Below are positions 1 through 13,206 of a stretch of 62,715 nt of DNA, piece by piece; the first letter of the stretch is position 1, and each line of letters begins with the position of its first letter. Source of the DNA: Epichloe hybrida (taxonomy: Eukaryota > Ascomycota > Sordariomycetes > Hypocreales > Clavicipitaceae). The notes under the pieces are model-generated. The model saw only the letters and a list, made by a program, of their open reading frames with translations. It was not told where the DNA came from and searched no databases. The stretch is taken from the NCBI GenBank assembly GCA_019022495.1, contig JAFEKR010000095.1, positions 1 through 62,715 on the forward strand. The letters are read 5' to 3'. Both the position numbers and the translations under genes were made by a program.

Positions 1-987
<987 letters not shown>

Positions 988-1606
988 AGGGATGCATCTA
1001 TAGAGCTGCCTTACGGCAACGGGTAAGTCACGGCACCTACTTCAGCGCAATAGTTGCCAGGAACTTCCAGGTGCTGACAGAGTTATCATACATGGAATGT
1101 ACTGACTGTTGCCACAAATAAAGATGTTGAATTCTAATAGCACATTGAGATGTACGGAGCACACAACGAATAATATATATATTGTTTTATCGCAGACAAG
1201 TGATCCGCCTGCTATTTTGTGACCTGTATGTCATCACATGGAAGCACTGCAGGCTGTCATGCAATGCTATTTACTCTACCGAGCAAAACGTCTCAGCCTA
1301 GGGATTAGTTTTGATTTTGCACGGCAAAAGAATCATTGCCTGTATTAATTGTTTACCCCAATCATATACATTGTGATACTCCATGATGATGACTGAATAC
1401 GGATGTGGAAACGACTACTTTACGGTTATTTTAAAATTGCTAGTCTACACATTTATTGTACAGAAAGACCTGGTGATGCAGAATTCTGGCGTCAGTTAGA
1501 CATCAGATCATATTTTTTTCTCCGACCTTACGTTATTTTGTTCTTTTTGCCTCAAGTTCTGACTCATACTTTGCTACAAGCTCCTTTCTGTAAGCTGGTT
1601 AGTGTG
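988..1606. other. Convergent 3' intergenic region LYS12/MEF1
   Basis: No gene recognised. The sequence is moderately AT-rich, including an alternating AT run near 1171-1182, and presumably holds the two 3' untranslated regions. A 75-codon frame at 1403-1630 has no family features and runs into the MEF1 end, so it is not called. Confidence 0.6.
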
Positions 1607-4082
1607 CTAGATTTGAAAAGCGCGACTTAAATATGATACGTACTGCAAATGAGGTGGTGTGGGAGCATAATGACTGAACTCCATGCTGAACTCTCCTTTG
1701 CCCTGGGTTGCGGCCCTCAATTGCGAACTGAAGCCAAACATAGCATTTAGACTACAGTCACATATCAATGTGAATTCTTCGCTGCCTATTTCGGTGTCAT
1801 GAATAGTGGCGTTCCTCTTGTTCATAAGCATGAGTATGTTGCCTTGAAATTCGTTTGGGGCCGTGATGGTCGTTTTCATCAGAGGCTCTAAGACCTGACC
1901 GCCTGCATCTGTAAATGCTTTCCGAAACGCCATCTGAGTGGCCAGGCTGAACGCATAATCGGATGAGTCAGTAACGTGGGTAGCACCGTCGTTAATGACC
2001 ATTTTGGTCCCTATCACTTTGTGTCCTAAAAGCGGACCCTTTTCGCATGCCAAGTCAAAGCCCTTCGCGCAGGCAGTCAAAAATTTGTCGGGGATATGTC
2101 CGCCCACGACCTGGCTTTCATAGTGATTATTTTCTGCACTCTCATTAGGTTCAATCCATCCAGAAACTCGTGCAAAATCACCAGGACCTCCACTTTGACG
2201 ACGAAGAAGATAGTCGAATTCCGCTCGCCGGGAAACAGTCTCTCGATAGGAAACTCTCGGCTGGCCAGTAATGCAATCAGTCTTGTACTCTCGTTTCAGA
2301 CGCTCGACATAGACTTCAAGGTGTAATTCACCCATGCCAGAAATAATCGTCTCCTCGCTCTCAGGGTCCACATGGACCCTGAACGTCGGGTCTTCGCGCT
2401 GAAATCTGTTCATGGCTTTGCTGAAATTGTCCGCGTCCGCAGTGCGTTTCGGTCTGATGGAAAGTGACATGACAGCATCAGGCACAAACATTGAAGACAT
2501 AGTATATGGCAAGCCACCATCAGTAAAAGTATCACCGGATGCGCAATCGACACCAAATACAGCGCAAATTTCTCCAGCACCAACTTCAGAAACGTCTTCC
2601 ATTTCGTTAGAATGCATGCGAACAATTCTGGGAATCCGAACTTTCTTGTCTGTTCTCGAGTTGAATAGGTAGCTACCTTTCGTGAGCGTACCCTGATAAA
2701 CACGGATATAGGTAAGTTGGCCATAGTTGTTTTCTTCCAACTTGAACGCCAATCCAACAAAAGGCAATGAGTTGTAAGGGACTAATTTCACCTGCTTCTC
2801 GTCCTTCGACTTGTCAAGAGCCGTGTTTTCGATCTGTGAAGGATTCGGTAGGTAGTCACAGACAGCATCGAGCATAGGCTGAATTCCTTTATCAGCTAGA
2901 GCGGAGCCCATCAAAACAGGCGAAAAGCTACGGGCAATGGTAGCGCGGCGAATCGCTGTCTTGATCTGGTAATTCGTTGCTTCCTGCTCTTCCAAGAATA
3001 TTTCGGCAATTTCATCGTCAACGTCAGCCAATTTTTCAATCAGCGTCTGACGTTTCTCTGCTGCCAAGTCTTGCAAGTTGGCTGGTATTGTATCGGCCAC
3101 TCTGACTTTGGTTCCTCTAGGCCCTTCGAAGTACAGGGCCTTCATCTCGATCAGGTCGACAACTCCCTCGAACTCGTCCTCAGATCCGATGGGAATCTGA
3201 ATAGCAGCCGCAGGCATCTTGAGCTTTGAGTTGATCTGCTCCACAGCTTTCCAAGGGTTTGCGCCCATGCGGTCCATTTTATTGACGAAGGATATTCGGG
3301 GGACATTGTATCGTTTCATCTGACGATCCACCGTAGTGGTTTGTGACTGGACTCCGCTCACGGCACATAGAATCATGACAGCGCCATCAAGAACACGGAG
3401 TGCACGCTCTACTTCGATCGTGAAGTCAATGTGTCCTGGTGTGTCAATCAAGTTGAAGTGATAGGTCTCTTCTGCCTCATTCTCCGTCTTCTTCCAGTCG
3501 CAGAATGTCGCCGCAGATTGAATTGTGATTCCCTTCTCTCTTTCTAGTTCCATAGAGTCCATCTTTGCACCGATAGCATCTTTCCCTCTAACTTCGTGTA
3601 TAGCCTTGATTCGACCGGTATAAAAGAGGACACGTTCCGTAACTGTCGTCTTGCCGCTATCAATGTGTGCCTACAGTGCGGTGTTAGATGGCGGGTTAAG
3701 AGCGCTGTCAGTAGAGAGATTGTCTGACTGCAATGCCAATATTTCGAACTCTGGATAACCTCTGGGCTTCCTCAGGCGCCATATTAGCCTCAACGTACTC
3801 GGGAGTTAAGCTCGCGGCATCTTCCTGAGCCTTTTTCAGCCTGTGCCAACGTCAGACAAGGTCAGCATAAAGTCACAAAATACCAATGGGTTCAAGTCTG
3901 TATCAGGCAAAGATGTCTTCTCACGCTTCTTGGGCAGCCGTTCCATAGCGCAACGGAGTTCGGCTTAAATATCTTATAGGAGAGTCTGGAGATAGACCAA
4001 ACTTAAAGCATCGCGAGGGCTGCCGTTGCGAGCTTAGTAGGATATGGCGTCTGAGCCATCTGGCTGTTCCTGGTATGCTCAT
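1607..4082 (-). CDS. MEF1: Mitochondrial translation elongation factor G (EF-G1)
   Basis: Mitochondrial EF-G, the GTPase that drives ribosome translocation in the matrix. Three exons were assembled by frame and splice signals: 4082-3925, 3840-3729 and 3670-1607, giving 777 residues, the usual length for Mef1. Exon 1 (start [12 protein letters not shown]) is Arg-rich and lacks acidic residues near its N terminus, as expected for a matrix targeting peptide. The GTPase motifs follow in order: AHIDSGKTT (about residue 91, created exactly by the 58-nt intron junction), GITIQSA (about 137), DTPGH (about 166) and NKMD (about 220). EF-G domains II-V fill the rest. Introns 3841-3924 and 3671-3728 have GTGAGA and GTCAGA donors. 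The ATG at 4082 was chosen because the alternative ATG in exon 1 is out of frame after splicing. MEF2-type factors are less likely given the [15 protein letters not shown] context. Confidence 0.95.
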
Positions 4083-4923
4083 AACGAAGTACGTCCTCAC
4101 GACATGGCCAGGAGAATTCAGCTGCTAACAAATAGGCTTTTTTTTTTCAGGGCCCCTAGTCTGTCGCCAGAAATCACGATCTCACGTGGTCGAGTGGAGA
4201 GTTTGTAGACGTTGATTGGACACTGTGTCTGCTAGGTCAGCGCCGCCATTTATGTACGTATACATTGCACGAAAAAGGGGCGCAGCCGATTTGGCCGCTT
4301 ACATATTTCTGCGCTTTACCATCCCCTTTGCCTTGCAACAATGTAGTAAACCTGCCGACGATACGGTGACTCGGTTTGAAGAAATAGCCTGTATTTGAGA
4401 CAAGATGAGAAAACTTGCGCCAATGGACTCAATACTTAATGATATTCTTAGTAATACTGGGTATCGGAACAGTATGGAGAACAGGACTAGAAGTGGACGA
4501 GTATGGTTGTACTATGTGTTGGACATCGCTTAATGAGTATTTGTGCACGAGTGGGCGCTTGGTATCTTTGACGATAGAAATTCAAAGTAGGATTTGCCCC
4601 GAAGTATAGGGTCAAGAGAATCCGCAATGACTTATAATCACAATGCATCTTGTTGGAATGGGTTAGAACGCTTTTCACATTTCTAGAAGTCCGCAAAAAA
4701 TACATATGTACATACACTCTGGGAAATAGCGCACTCTTAGACTGGTTCAGCGAGCTGAGCTCAGCAACCTTTAACTAGCGACCCACTTCAGCAATTTAGA
4801 ACATGGGGCGACATCACGAACGCAGCGCGCTCCATTGCCTCAGTGTCGCCTACGTCACATACACTCGCTACCATATAAAACAAGTTGCCTATCTCAACTC
4901 TTTCGCATCCATCTATAGCCACT
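4083..4923. promoter_or_regulatory. Divergent MEF1/ADP1 upstream region
   Basis: 841 bp between two divergent start codons. A T tract lies at about 4138-4148, within 70 bp of the MEF1 start. Several small frames (60-76 codons) lack any recognisable feature. No TATA element could be assigned with confidence. Confidence 0.5.
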
Positions 4924-7900
4924 ATGGCTCCGTCAAGCTGGAGATATTTAATTGCCGAGGCTGTGTTTTGTATACCTCTTCTAGCCACGGCGTCCTTGAA
5001 TTCAACGTCCCAGAACCTTGACATTCTGCGGTCCAAGTTGGCGTCAATGAATGAAAGACCCGACAACTGTCCTCCTTGGTCAGTTTGAAGCTTCGATCCT
5101 TGTGTTATCCAGTTACTTACAATTTCTAATGTCTATCACTCAGTTTTAATTGCCTTCTGCCCTCCCACGTCTGTGCCCAGTATGCAGGCTGCAACGAATT
5201 CAATGGGAAATGTGACTGCCCTGAAGGTTTCGGTGGCGATGATTGTCTCCAGCCTTGTAAGTCTTTAGTATCGCTCTTCTTGCAGCCCTTGAAACACATG
5301 ATGGACACGATTTAATACCCTACTCACTCTTACAGTGTGTGGCTCTCTGAGCAGAGGCCGGGACAGGCCGATGCGACCCGGGAGTACATGCGATTGCGAC
5401 GCGGGCTGGACTGGGATAAACTGCAACGTTTGCACTGAAAACAAAGCATGCAATGCGCTTGTGGACAACGGCACCGGCGGCATCTGCTACAAGAACGGAG
5501 AGGTTGTGTTCCATAATCACCAGGCTTGCACAGTGACCAACAAGAAAATCACCGATCTTCTTGGTGAACAACGACCCGAGGTCACCTTTACCTGCCAGAA
5601 AGACCAAGGTACATGTGACTTTCAATGTAAGTTGTCGATATTAAGTTCGAAGCCTTTTCGCACCCTAGGACTGCTAACACGCATTTGTAGTCTGGGTTGA
5701 TGCTATCGAATCTTTCTATTGCCATCTGAGTGACTGCGAATCGAATGCTGAGTTTGACGAAACCACAAATACTACTTCTTACAAGTGCGACGAAATACGT
5801 TGCAGCTGTATATCGGAACGGATGCTGTGCGGAAAAGATGGTTCCATCGACCTCAGCGAGTTTCTTGACCAAGCCATCCGCGGTCCTGGTGGCTTTGAAT
5901 GCAGCCAAAAGAATGGCGGTGCTCATGACTGTGCTTTCAAAGAACCTGAGATGGACAAGCTGATACGCAGTCTCATTGGCGACTCTAGCATTCTCCTTGA
6001 CTGCCAATCTGGCGAATGTCTGCACGAAACTCAAGTTCCTGGTTACACGAGACCAGTAAAACAAATTAACACACCTCTAATTGCCGGTGTGATTGCCATT
6101 TGCGCACTCTTTGTAGCTGCGATAATCATTATCACATGGGTCCTGTCACGACGCAAATTGAGGTACGGCGCAATTCGCCTTGAAGATTCAGATGACGAAA
6201 CTACCAGATTGATGGCTGAACACAAACCCGCCATCCTATACTTTGAGAAGGTTGCTTATCAATTGAATGGCAAGACTATACTCAGTGATATTCAAGGAAC
6301 CTGCCATCCGGGAGAAGTGACTGCAATTATGGGCGCTTCTGGAGCAGGAAAGACCACTTTTCTTGAGATCTTAGCTCGGAAAAATAAGCGCGGCTCGGTA
6401 GAAGGAGACTTCTTTGTCAACGGAGAGAAAGTCAACGACGCGGAGTATAAGAAAGTTGTTGGGTTCGTTGACCAGGAAGACACAATGCTGTCAACTTTGA
6501 CCGTTCACGAGACGATTCTGAACAGTGCTCTCCTGAGATTACCACGCGATATGGGTCGTGCAGTTAAGGAACAGAGAGTGCTAGAAGTTGAGAAGGAACT
6601 TGGAATCTACCAAATCCGTGACTCTTTGATAGGTTCTGAGGAAGGGAAAGGCCGTGGCATTTCCGGTGGTGAAAAACGTCGGGTTGGTATTGCTTGCGAA
6701 CTTGTCACAAGCCCATCTATCCTTTTTCTTGATGAGCCTACGAGTGGTTTGGATGCCTTCAACGCGTACAATGTCATCGAATGCTTAGTTACGTTGGCAA
6801 AGAGCTATCAACGAACTGTGATATTCACGATTCACCAACCACGGTCTAATATCGTGGCCTTGTTCGACCGGCTCGTACTATTAGCACAAGGGAAGGCTGT
6901 CTTTTCTGGCCCGTTCTTACAGTGTCAGTCGTATTTTGACTCAATCGGCTACGAATGTCCACTGGGTTTCAACATTGCGGATTACCTAGTCGACCTGACT
7001 ATGCATGCGGGTCGCAGAACCTCTTCTGAAGATGGAATTATTACCACAGATGTTGCAAGTCTGGGTCCCAGTAGCACCAAGGCGGTCAAGTCGATTGCCA
7101 GTATATCAGGGAACAGCATTGGAGATGATAGTATTACAGAGACATCAGCATCATCCCGGCCGAGGAATTCCCGAAAGGACTCGATTCGGCTCCGGCAAGA
7201 ACGCGAGCTCTTCACCCGTCGGAAACAAACTGCGGATACGGCGTCGTCTTCTGATGCTGGGGCAGGACTTCACGGGAGCTTCAAACTCCAGGTGAATCCG
7301 TCAAATGTCATACCTTCGCAACTACGGGAAGACTTGCACGATCTTCCCCCTTCGGGGACAACTGGCACAGATCTTGATTTTATGACGCATGCTTTTGCGC
7401 AATCTGATATAGCTGAAAATACTCGTCGCGAGATTCGGCAGGCAGTAGCCGCTGCCACGGAAGCTAACGGCATAAACAACAATGACTACAGCCTTGAGGG
7501 GCTAAACAATGCTGGTGCTGTTGGTCGAGGCTATGCGCGAATAGGTTACTGGGGCCAATTCATGATCTTGTCGCAAAGAACGTGGAAGAATCTGTATCGA
7601 GACCCCATGCTCATGCTTACTCATTACGCGATGGCTATTATTCTAGCTGTCTTTTCAGGATATCTCTTTTACGGCCTGACGGACGATATTCCAGGCTTTC
7701 AGAATCGTTTGGGCTTGTTTTTCTTCCTTCTTGCATTATTTGGATTCAGTACTCTCACAAGTTTGACGGTCTTTTCTGCAGAACGACTTTTGTTTCTCCG
7801 GGAGCGAGCCAACGGTTACTACTCTCCGATTACGTATTTCACTGCCAAGGTTCTTTTCGACATTATACCGCTAAGAATCGTGCCGCCAATACTAATGGGG

Positions 7901-8377
7901 TCTATTATATATCCCATGACCGGCTTAGTGCCTGATTCGACGCACTTTTTCATCTTTATGCTAGTATTGGTGTTGTTCAACCTGGCTGCTGCATCCATCT
8001 GCCTCCTGGTAGGCATTTTGTGCAAGAATGCCGGAGTTGCTAATCTAATTGGTAGCTTGGTCATGCTTTTCAGTCTGCTATTTGCTGGCTTTCTGCTAAA
8101 CCATGATGCTACGCCTAGCGGCGCCCTTTGGCTGCAGATGCTATCTATATTCCATTATGGCTTTGAATCGCTCATAGTCAACGAGGTTGTTGAGCTGACA
8201 CTTGTCGACAAGCAATACGGACTGGACATAACCGTACCCGGTGCTGCTATATTGAGTTCCTTTGGGTTTGATAATGGCGCTTTGTGGGCAGATATCCGCC
8301 ATCTGGGTATTTTTTCTATAACTTTCATAATATTGGCGTACATGGCCATGCACTTCCTTCTCATAGAGAAACGTTAG
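4924..8377 (+). CDS. ADP1: ABCG-family transporter with Cys-rich EGF-like lumenal N-terminus (Adp1 type)
   Basis: Half-size ABC transporter of the ABCG/White subfamily, probable homologue of yeast Adp1; substrate unknown. Four exons: 4924-5078, 5144-5256, 5336-5626 and 5691-8377, encoding 1081 residues (yeast Adp1 is of similar size). The N-terminus has a signal-peptide-like start ([15 protein letters not shown]). It is followed by a Cys-rich region of EGF-like repeats ([31 protein letters not shown]) up to about residue 300, then a membrane segment at about 315-338. The nucleotide-binding domain has Walker [10 protein letters not shown] (about 399), signature SGGEKRR and Walker [13 protein letters not shown] Ser-rich linker leads to a C-terminal multi-span membrane domain. 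An upstream in-frame TTG was rejected in favour of the ATG. All three intron junctions restore the Cys pattern. Confidence 0.92.
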
Positions 8378-8606
8378 AAAGACAGGAGCAGAGGAATGTA
8401 TTTTATTTTCCAGCTCACACAGGCACTGAAAGAAATGTGTGATCCAAGTCATCCTCTTTTTATTTGGTTTCATAGAATACATGCGGCAGACCTGACACAA
8501 AGTCCTGCGAGAGGGTATGCGGTGGATCGAACAAGCATTAATACGTAGATGTACAATGTAACATACGGCGAACAATTTGGCTAGTACACACGGAGTAAAA
8601 GACTGC

Positions 8607-9518
8607 TTATTCCATCTTGCCCCCAGTGAGATCCTCCGCTATTATTTTTTGACGTTTGACAGACCGATCAAACTCCGACTCATCGAAGTCCATAACTTTC
8701 GTCGATGCTCCGGTTGATGTCTCCATCATATTGGCAATAGATGGAGGCTTACCATAGATACCCCACGTGTTTTCGGTAGAACCATGTCGATAAAATGTCT
8801 GACTTCGTTGTCGAAAATAATCTTCAGCAAACACTTTGTCTATTTCTGCCTTGAGTTCGTTCTCGTGGACAATGAAGTTAGAGGCGCTGATATAAAGCTC
8901 CATAATGGCATCTCGCCTAGCCTCACGCTTCGAATTTTCCTGAGCCAAAACTTTCGTGCGACTCTTGTCAGCTCGAGAAAAGCGGCTGGGATCAGAATAG
9001 ACTCTAGTGTCCAATATGGATTGCAAGATAGTAGGTCGAGTCAATCTATCATCTTCCCTCTCTGGCGCTGCGCCAGCTTTGTTATGCTGTTGGAACTTCC
9101 TGCTGACTCGGACATTTCGAGCATTGTCAATTTCTAACCGCCTAGCCCACAGAGCGCCCAGGCCATCCTTCAAGTTCGTTCGTCTGCTGTCGGCCAGTGC
9201 AGCTTTCCATCTCTGCGCATTGGTTTTCCCCTCCCGCGGTTTCGTAGAACGTGGGGCTGTTCTCTCAACGTAATGCGGCTGTACTTTCTTATCTCCCCCA
9301 GAACGCGGGAATATATCACGCGGGATAGGCAGATGGCCACGAACGCGAGTAGGTTTCGTTTCGTTTGATTGGGGCGGCGTAGGTAGACGGATGTATGAGG
9401 GAGACTCAGGGGGCACACGAATAGACCCAAGAGGCCGCGAGCCTGAAAATTTTCGAGGAAAGTGCAATCCTTTGCGAATCGGTAGTCGAATACACGGGCC
9501 AGGAGCTCTCAGAGGCAT
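8607..9518 (-). CDS. Probable mitochondrial small-subunit ribosomal protein (mS26/Pet123-like)
   Basis: Single-exon frame of 303 residues. The N-terminal 35 residues are rich in Arg, Pro and Ser without early acidic residues, which suggests a mitochondrial presequence. The middle is very basic (Arg/Lys-rich, residues 60-190). The C-terminal part holds a helical segment (IMELYISASNFIVHENEL) followed by Glu/Ala/Asp-rich sequence and a WGIYGKPPSI motif. This layout resembles fungal Pet123/mS26-type mitoribosomal proteins, but the family assignment is from memory of general character and is tentative; the gene could be another fungal-specific mitochondrial protein. It shares a short 276-bp divergent promoter with NOG2. 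Confidence 0.55.
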   Translation of the reverse strand: MPLRAPGPCIRLPIRKGLHFPRKFSGSRPLGSIRVPPESPSYIRLPTPPQSNETKPTRVRGHLPIPRDIFPRSGGDKKVQPHYVERTAPRSTKPREGKTNAQRWKAALADSRRTNLKDGLGALWARRLEIDNARNVRVSRKFQQHNKAGAAPEREDDRLTRPTILQSILDTRVYSDPSRFSRADKSRTKVLAQENSKREARRDAIMELYISASNFIVHENELKAEIDKVFAEDYFRQRSQTFYRHGSTENTWGIYGKPPSIANMMETSTGASTKVMDFDESEFDRSVKRQKIIAEDLTGGKME

Positions 9519-9794
9519 GACTGAAGACTGTGAGAGCCAATTAGTTGTGCGAATCGTCTGGGTGCATTACAAAAAAGCTCAAGAAAATTAGATGGGTTGA
9601 ACGACCGGATTATTCTCTTCCGAAGAAGGGACCCAACGCTTTCCACTAGCCACTCGAAGCAGCTGGCGGCGTGATAGTGGGGCGTTCTTCTGGCAGGGTT
9701 TTTAAACTGGGGATTTTGAAAGTTCAGTATGTCCCTTAACCACTCTCTCCTTCACAACTGTGTTACTACGCCCGCGAGGGCTATATAATTCATC
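9519..9794. promoter_or_regulatory. Compact bidirectional promoter, mS26-like/NOG2
   Basis: Only 276 bp separate the divergent start codons of the probable mitoribosomal protein gene and the ribosome-assembly GTPase NOG2, so the two genes must share promoter DNA. A CTATATAA stretch lies at about 9780-9787, just upstream of the NOG2 ATG. Confidence 0.6.
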
Positions 9795-11748
9795 ATGGGC
9801 ACTGGGAAAAAGGAGGCTGCCAGGCGCGTTCGCCAAGGCAAGACTGGAGATGGGCTTGGCAACGTACGTGTCAAGGGCGAGAACTTCTATCGGTTAGTAT
9901 AGGACTCAAGCTACGATGATGCCAAGCTAACATATTGAAGCAACGCGAAGAAAGTCAAGACCCTGAATATGTATAAGGAAGGGAAGGCGCAGAGAAATTC
10001 AGACGGGAAGATAACGAAAGCAGCCTCCTATCAATCTCGAGATGTTCCGGATGCGCGAATCGAGCCAAATCGAAAATGGTTCACCAATACCCGTGTCGTA
10101 TCCCAGGATACACTGAAGGATTTTCGTGACGCTATGGCTCAAAAAGCAAGCGATCCCTATCAGGTTCTTTTGAAATCAAATAAACTTCCTATGAGTCTCA
10201 TCAGGGATGGACAAGATACCAACGGTATAAAGCAACATAAGGCGAAGATGACAGTCGAAACCTCTCCATTTGCCAATGTCTTCGGACCCAAGGCACAACG
10301 CAAACGTGTCAAACTCGGCGTGAGCAGTCTTTTAGATTTTGCTGACGACACCGAGAAAAGCATGGACACTTACCAGGATCGCTTGGAACAGGCAAGGTTA
10401 CTAAGTGGGTTGTCTGGTCCAGAGGAGCAAGGAGGTCTCGTCTCCATGGCTATTGAACCTGTTTTTGATAAAGGTCAGAGCAAACGTATCTGGAACGAGT
10501 TGTACAAAGTCATCGACTCATCTGATGTTGTCATACACGTCCTGGATGCCCGAGACCCCGTCGGAACTCGATGTCGTAGTGTGGAAAAGTACCTGAAGGA
10601 AGAAGCGCCGCACAAGCATTTAATATTTGTGTTGAACAAATGTGATCTTGTTCCCACTAGCGTTGCAGTAAGTTCATCTTTTCGCTTGTCATTTGTTTTC
10701 CTTGCATTTTTTACAAAGCCCTCATATGGCCCCAATGTCTATGTCAGGACTCCCCCTTTCGTCTCACGGGGGCTGTCTGTTAAAGCGTTGGGAGATCAAA
10801 ATCACCACTCTCGACTGTCGCCGGCGAACTTGTTGGCGACTGATGGGTGCCGTTCTGGTCACTATCATGAGGTGGTCCGTGTGTTTGAAGAGTTGAAGTC
10901 TACACTGGTTCATTGTGGCCACTTACTGTAGACTTCTTAGTGAAGACGCACACATTTATTGCACCAAAATTCTGGAGCACAAGGGCTTTCAGCTAACGTG
11001 GGTCTAGGCCGGATGGGTTCGTTCCTTGTCGAAGGAATATCCAACGTTGGCTTTCCATGCCAGCATCAACAATTCGTTTGGCAAGGGATCTTTGATTCAG
11101 CTCTTGAGGCAGTTTTCTACGCTCCATGCGGACAGAAAACAGATTTCCGTTGGTCTAATAGGAGGACCAAATACTGGCAAATCTTCGATCATCAACACTC
11201 TATTGAAGAAAAAAGTTTGTACTGTTGCTCCCATACCAGGTGAAACAAAAGTTTGGCAATATGTGAGCCTAATGAAGAGGATATATCTCATTGACTGTCC
11301 TGGTGTTGTACCTCCATCCAGCACGGACACACCTACTGACCTAGTACTCCGCGGTGTGGTCCGGGTGGAGAAAGTTGAACACCCGGAGCAATATATATCT
11401 GCAGTTCTCGGTCGAGTAAAACAACACCACATGGAAAAAACATATGATCTCAGGGGTTGGACCAGTGCCACCGAACTTCTAGAGCTTCTTGCAAGGAAGG
11501 GCGGGCGTCTTCTTCGGGGCGGAGAGCCGGACTTGGATGGTGTTGCCAAAATGGTTCTGAATGACTTCATGAGAGGAAAAATCCCTTGGTTTACGCCTGC
11601 TCCGTCATCTGTTGACGGCGCAGGTGGTTTGCGCAATCGTGATGGCCGTCTCGGCGAAATGCCCAGGAAGCGAAATCAGGATGAAGCCCTAGCACCGTCA
11701 CTCAGCGATGATAAGGAACAGCCAAGCGGTGGAGGCGGGATCTCGTGA
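9795..11748 (+). CDS. NOG2: Nucleolar/nucleoplasmic GTPase Nog2, 60S ribosome assembly
   Basis: Circularly permuted GTPase of the YlqF/Nog2 family, needed for late nuclear maturation of the 60S subunit. Exons 9795-9892, 9941-10667 and 11008-11748 give 521 residues. Conserved N-terminal NGP1NT region: [12 protein letters not shown] and [15 protein letters not shown]. GTPase motifs occur in permuted order: [10 protein letters not shown], then G4 NKCD (about 265), then G1 GGPNTGKSS (about 327) and G3 DCPG (about 371). Intron 1 is 48 nt with a GTTAGT donor. Intron 2 is 340 nt, far longer than most others here, with a GTAAGT donor and a GGTCTAG acceptor; the junction restores [18 protein letters not shown]. 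The C-terminal tail is short and hydrophilic. Both frames flanking intron 2 run on into stops, so splicing is required for function. Confidence 0.94.
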
Positions 11749-12411
11749 CGCGAACGGGAGCCTTGCGGTTCAGATTACAAACCAGTCCAACAAACGGCGG
11801 AAACCGACTTGACACATTTATGGACTCATGCGGCTTCCTGGTGCCGTAACTTGCACGCGGGTCATTTCATGAAGACGCTTCGTCAATCGCCGAGAGCTCT
11901 GCGGAACCGCGAGCATCCGCACTCCGGGAAGCACGTGGCCTGTCGTTTCAAGGCAGATAACGCTGAAGGTGATCAATGCTCGTGGTAAACCTCTTACACC
12001 TACTCCATGTGATGCCCAACTTGAAAGAGTCAGTTTTTGTCGCTGCTGGCCCAGCGTCAAACACTCTTCGTGTATATTCGGTTAGATGTCTATCGCGGAT
12101 TTTATAAATTAGCAGGTAGCTAGCCATATAAATATATACTCGCACCGCAAATGCACTTCATGATATGTGGTAGACATTTGTCATTTGGTTGTACGCGTAA
12201 TAACAGTACAAAGAAGAAACCATGGAAGTGCTCCTATGAAGAAAAATACATATAGAAGCTACCTCTTCCGTTTTAGGCCTAGCTATTACTGCTCCTATTA
12301 CGGTCAAAGAAACCACACATGCGTCGGCCGGCGGGCTTTCCAACTGGCCCTCTCCAAGAAGGACTCATCACTCGCACGCTAGACAGACAAAGCTCGTGTG
12401 CGCCTAGCATC
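11749..12411. other. Intergenic region NOG2 to small HTH-like gene, with decayed MITE remnant
   Basis: No gene recognised. The right half (about 12192-12300) contains sequence related to the MITE at 59699-60062, described separately. Minus-strand frames at 11818-12060 and 12158-12343 have no protein-like features. Confidence 0.5.
12192..12300. repeat. Decayed relative of the 59.7-kb MITE
   Basis: The segment around 12247-12292 (core CCGTTTTAGGCCTAGCTATT) aligns by eye with the right terminal repeat of the MITE at 59967-60062 (core TTGTTTTAGGCTTAGTTACT). An opposing ACGCGTAATAAC at about 12193 resembles the mirror-image end. Many differences are C/T or G/A changes. No target duplication could be assigned. 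Confidence 0.5.
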
Positions 12412-12984
12412 ATGGGTTCATCGACATCAAAAACTGCTGCTTCAGCTACGCGAAGATTTCCGGCTAGAGACTTAAGCCAATATGACTCCCCTACGCCCAC
12501 TTGTTTTAAGCAACGCGGAGGACGTACAAGGGACGACGGTAGGTCCCTTAAATACAAAATTTGTCTTGAGATCAAGTACTGATTTCCAAACATAGTCACC
12601 AACGAAGATAGGCGAGAGCTCGACTTTGCACCGGGCGACTTTTCACGGCGGTTACGAGACATTGGTATTGCAAAGCTGGATTATTCCCCTTCGTCAAACG
12701 TATCCGTACGAAGTTTCCCTTCCTCACAATACAATGCAACGCTTTCAGTTCTAGAGGCTCGGGAGACTCTGCAACAATTGGCGAACGACGATGTATTGGG
12801 ATCTGGCCGATCGGAACGAGACGTCAAACGATTTGCCGACATGAGAATGGCGATTGACGCCCTCAGGATGCGAGACAGGGGGTGGTCAGATGGCGTGATA
12901 GAACAGAGGCTCAATCTTGAGCCTCGGGCGATGAAGCGAATTGGATCTGTTAGGATAATTTCTCACATTGCCCAGAACTATTGA
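12412..12984 (+). CDS. Small conserved fungal protein, possible N-myristoylation and C-terminal HTH-like segment
   Basis: Two exons (12412-12538 and 12596-12984; 57-nt intron, GTAGGT donor) encode 171 residues. The start MGSSTSK fits an N-myristoylation signal (Gly2, Ser6), suggesting membrane attachment. The middle is polar. It contains a DFSRRLRDIGI segment, then SSQYNATLSVLEARETL. The C-terminal 55 residues are predicted helical (RFADMRMAIDALRMRDRG, then WSDGVIEQRLNLEPRAMKRI) and read like a helix-turn-helix in which a short glycine turn separates helices. I believe this belongs to an uncharacterised fungal family with this layout, but no function can be given. The stop lies 16 bp before a copy of dispersed repeat family B. 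Confidence 0.75.
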
Positions 12985-12999
12985 TTTTTAATTTTTTTT

Positions 13000-13087
13000 G
13001 GGGGTCATTGGCTGTGGCCAATGCGTCTAATTTTCAAGGAACAAAAGAAATTACTAGCAATACCCAGCTAGTGTGACAATTAACAAC
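13000..13087 (-). repeat. Dispersed repeat family B, copy 1 (reverse orientation)
   Basis: On the minus strand this reads TTGTCACACTAGCTGGGTAT, then TGCTAGTAATTTC, and later GCATTGGCCACAGCCAATGA. The same order of blocks is found on the plus strand near 30509, 33767 and 57489. It sits immediately after the stop of the HTH-like gene. Confidence 0.65.
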
Positions 13088-13206
13088 CAAATTTAATGAT
13101 CACCGCAGTGTTGGGTAAGAAATGAACAAAGGAACGCTTCAAAGCCACAAATTTGTTGCCCAGAACTATTATACTTCCAGACTTAAAATTAAAACAAAAC
13201 GTGCGT

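Noticed and set aside
10668..10931. Read-through frame of NOG2 exon 2 as an alternative C-terminus
   Set aside because: It would remove the G1 and G3 GTPase motifs; the GTAAGT donor at 10668 and conserved exon 3 show it is an intron.
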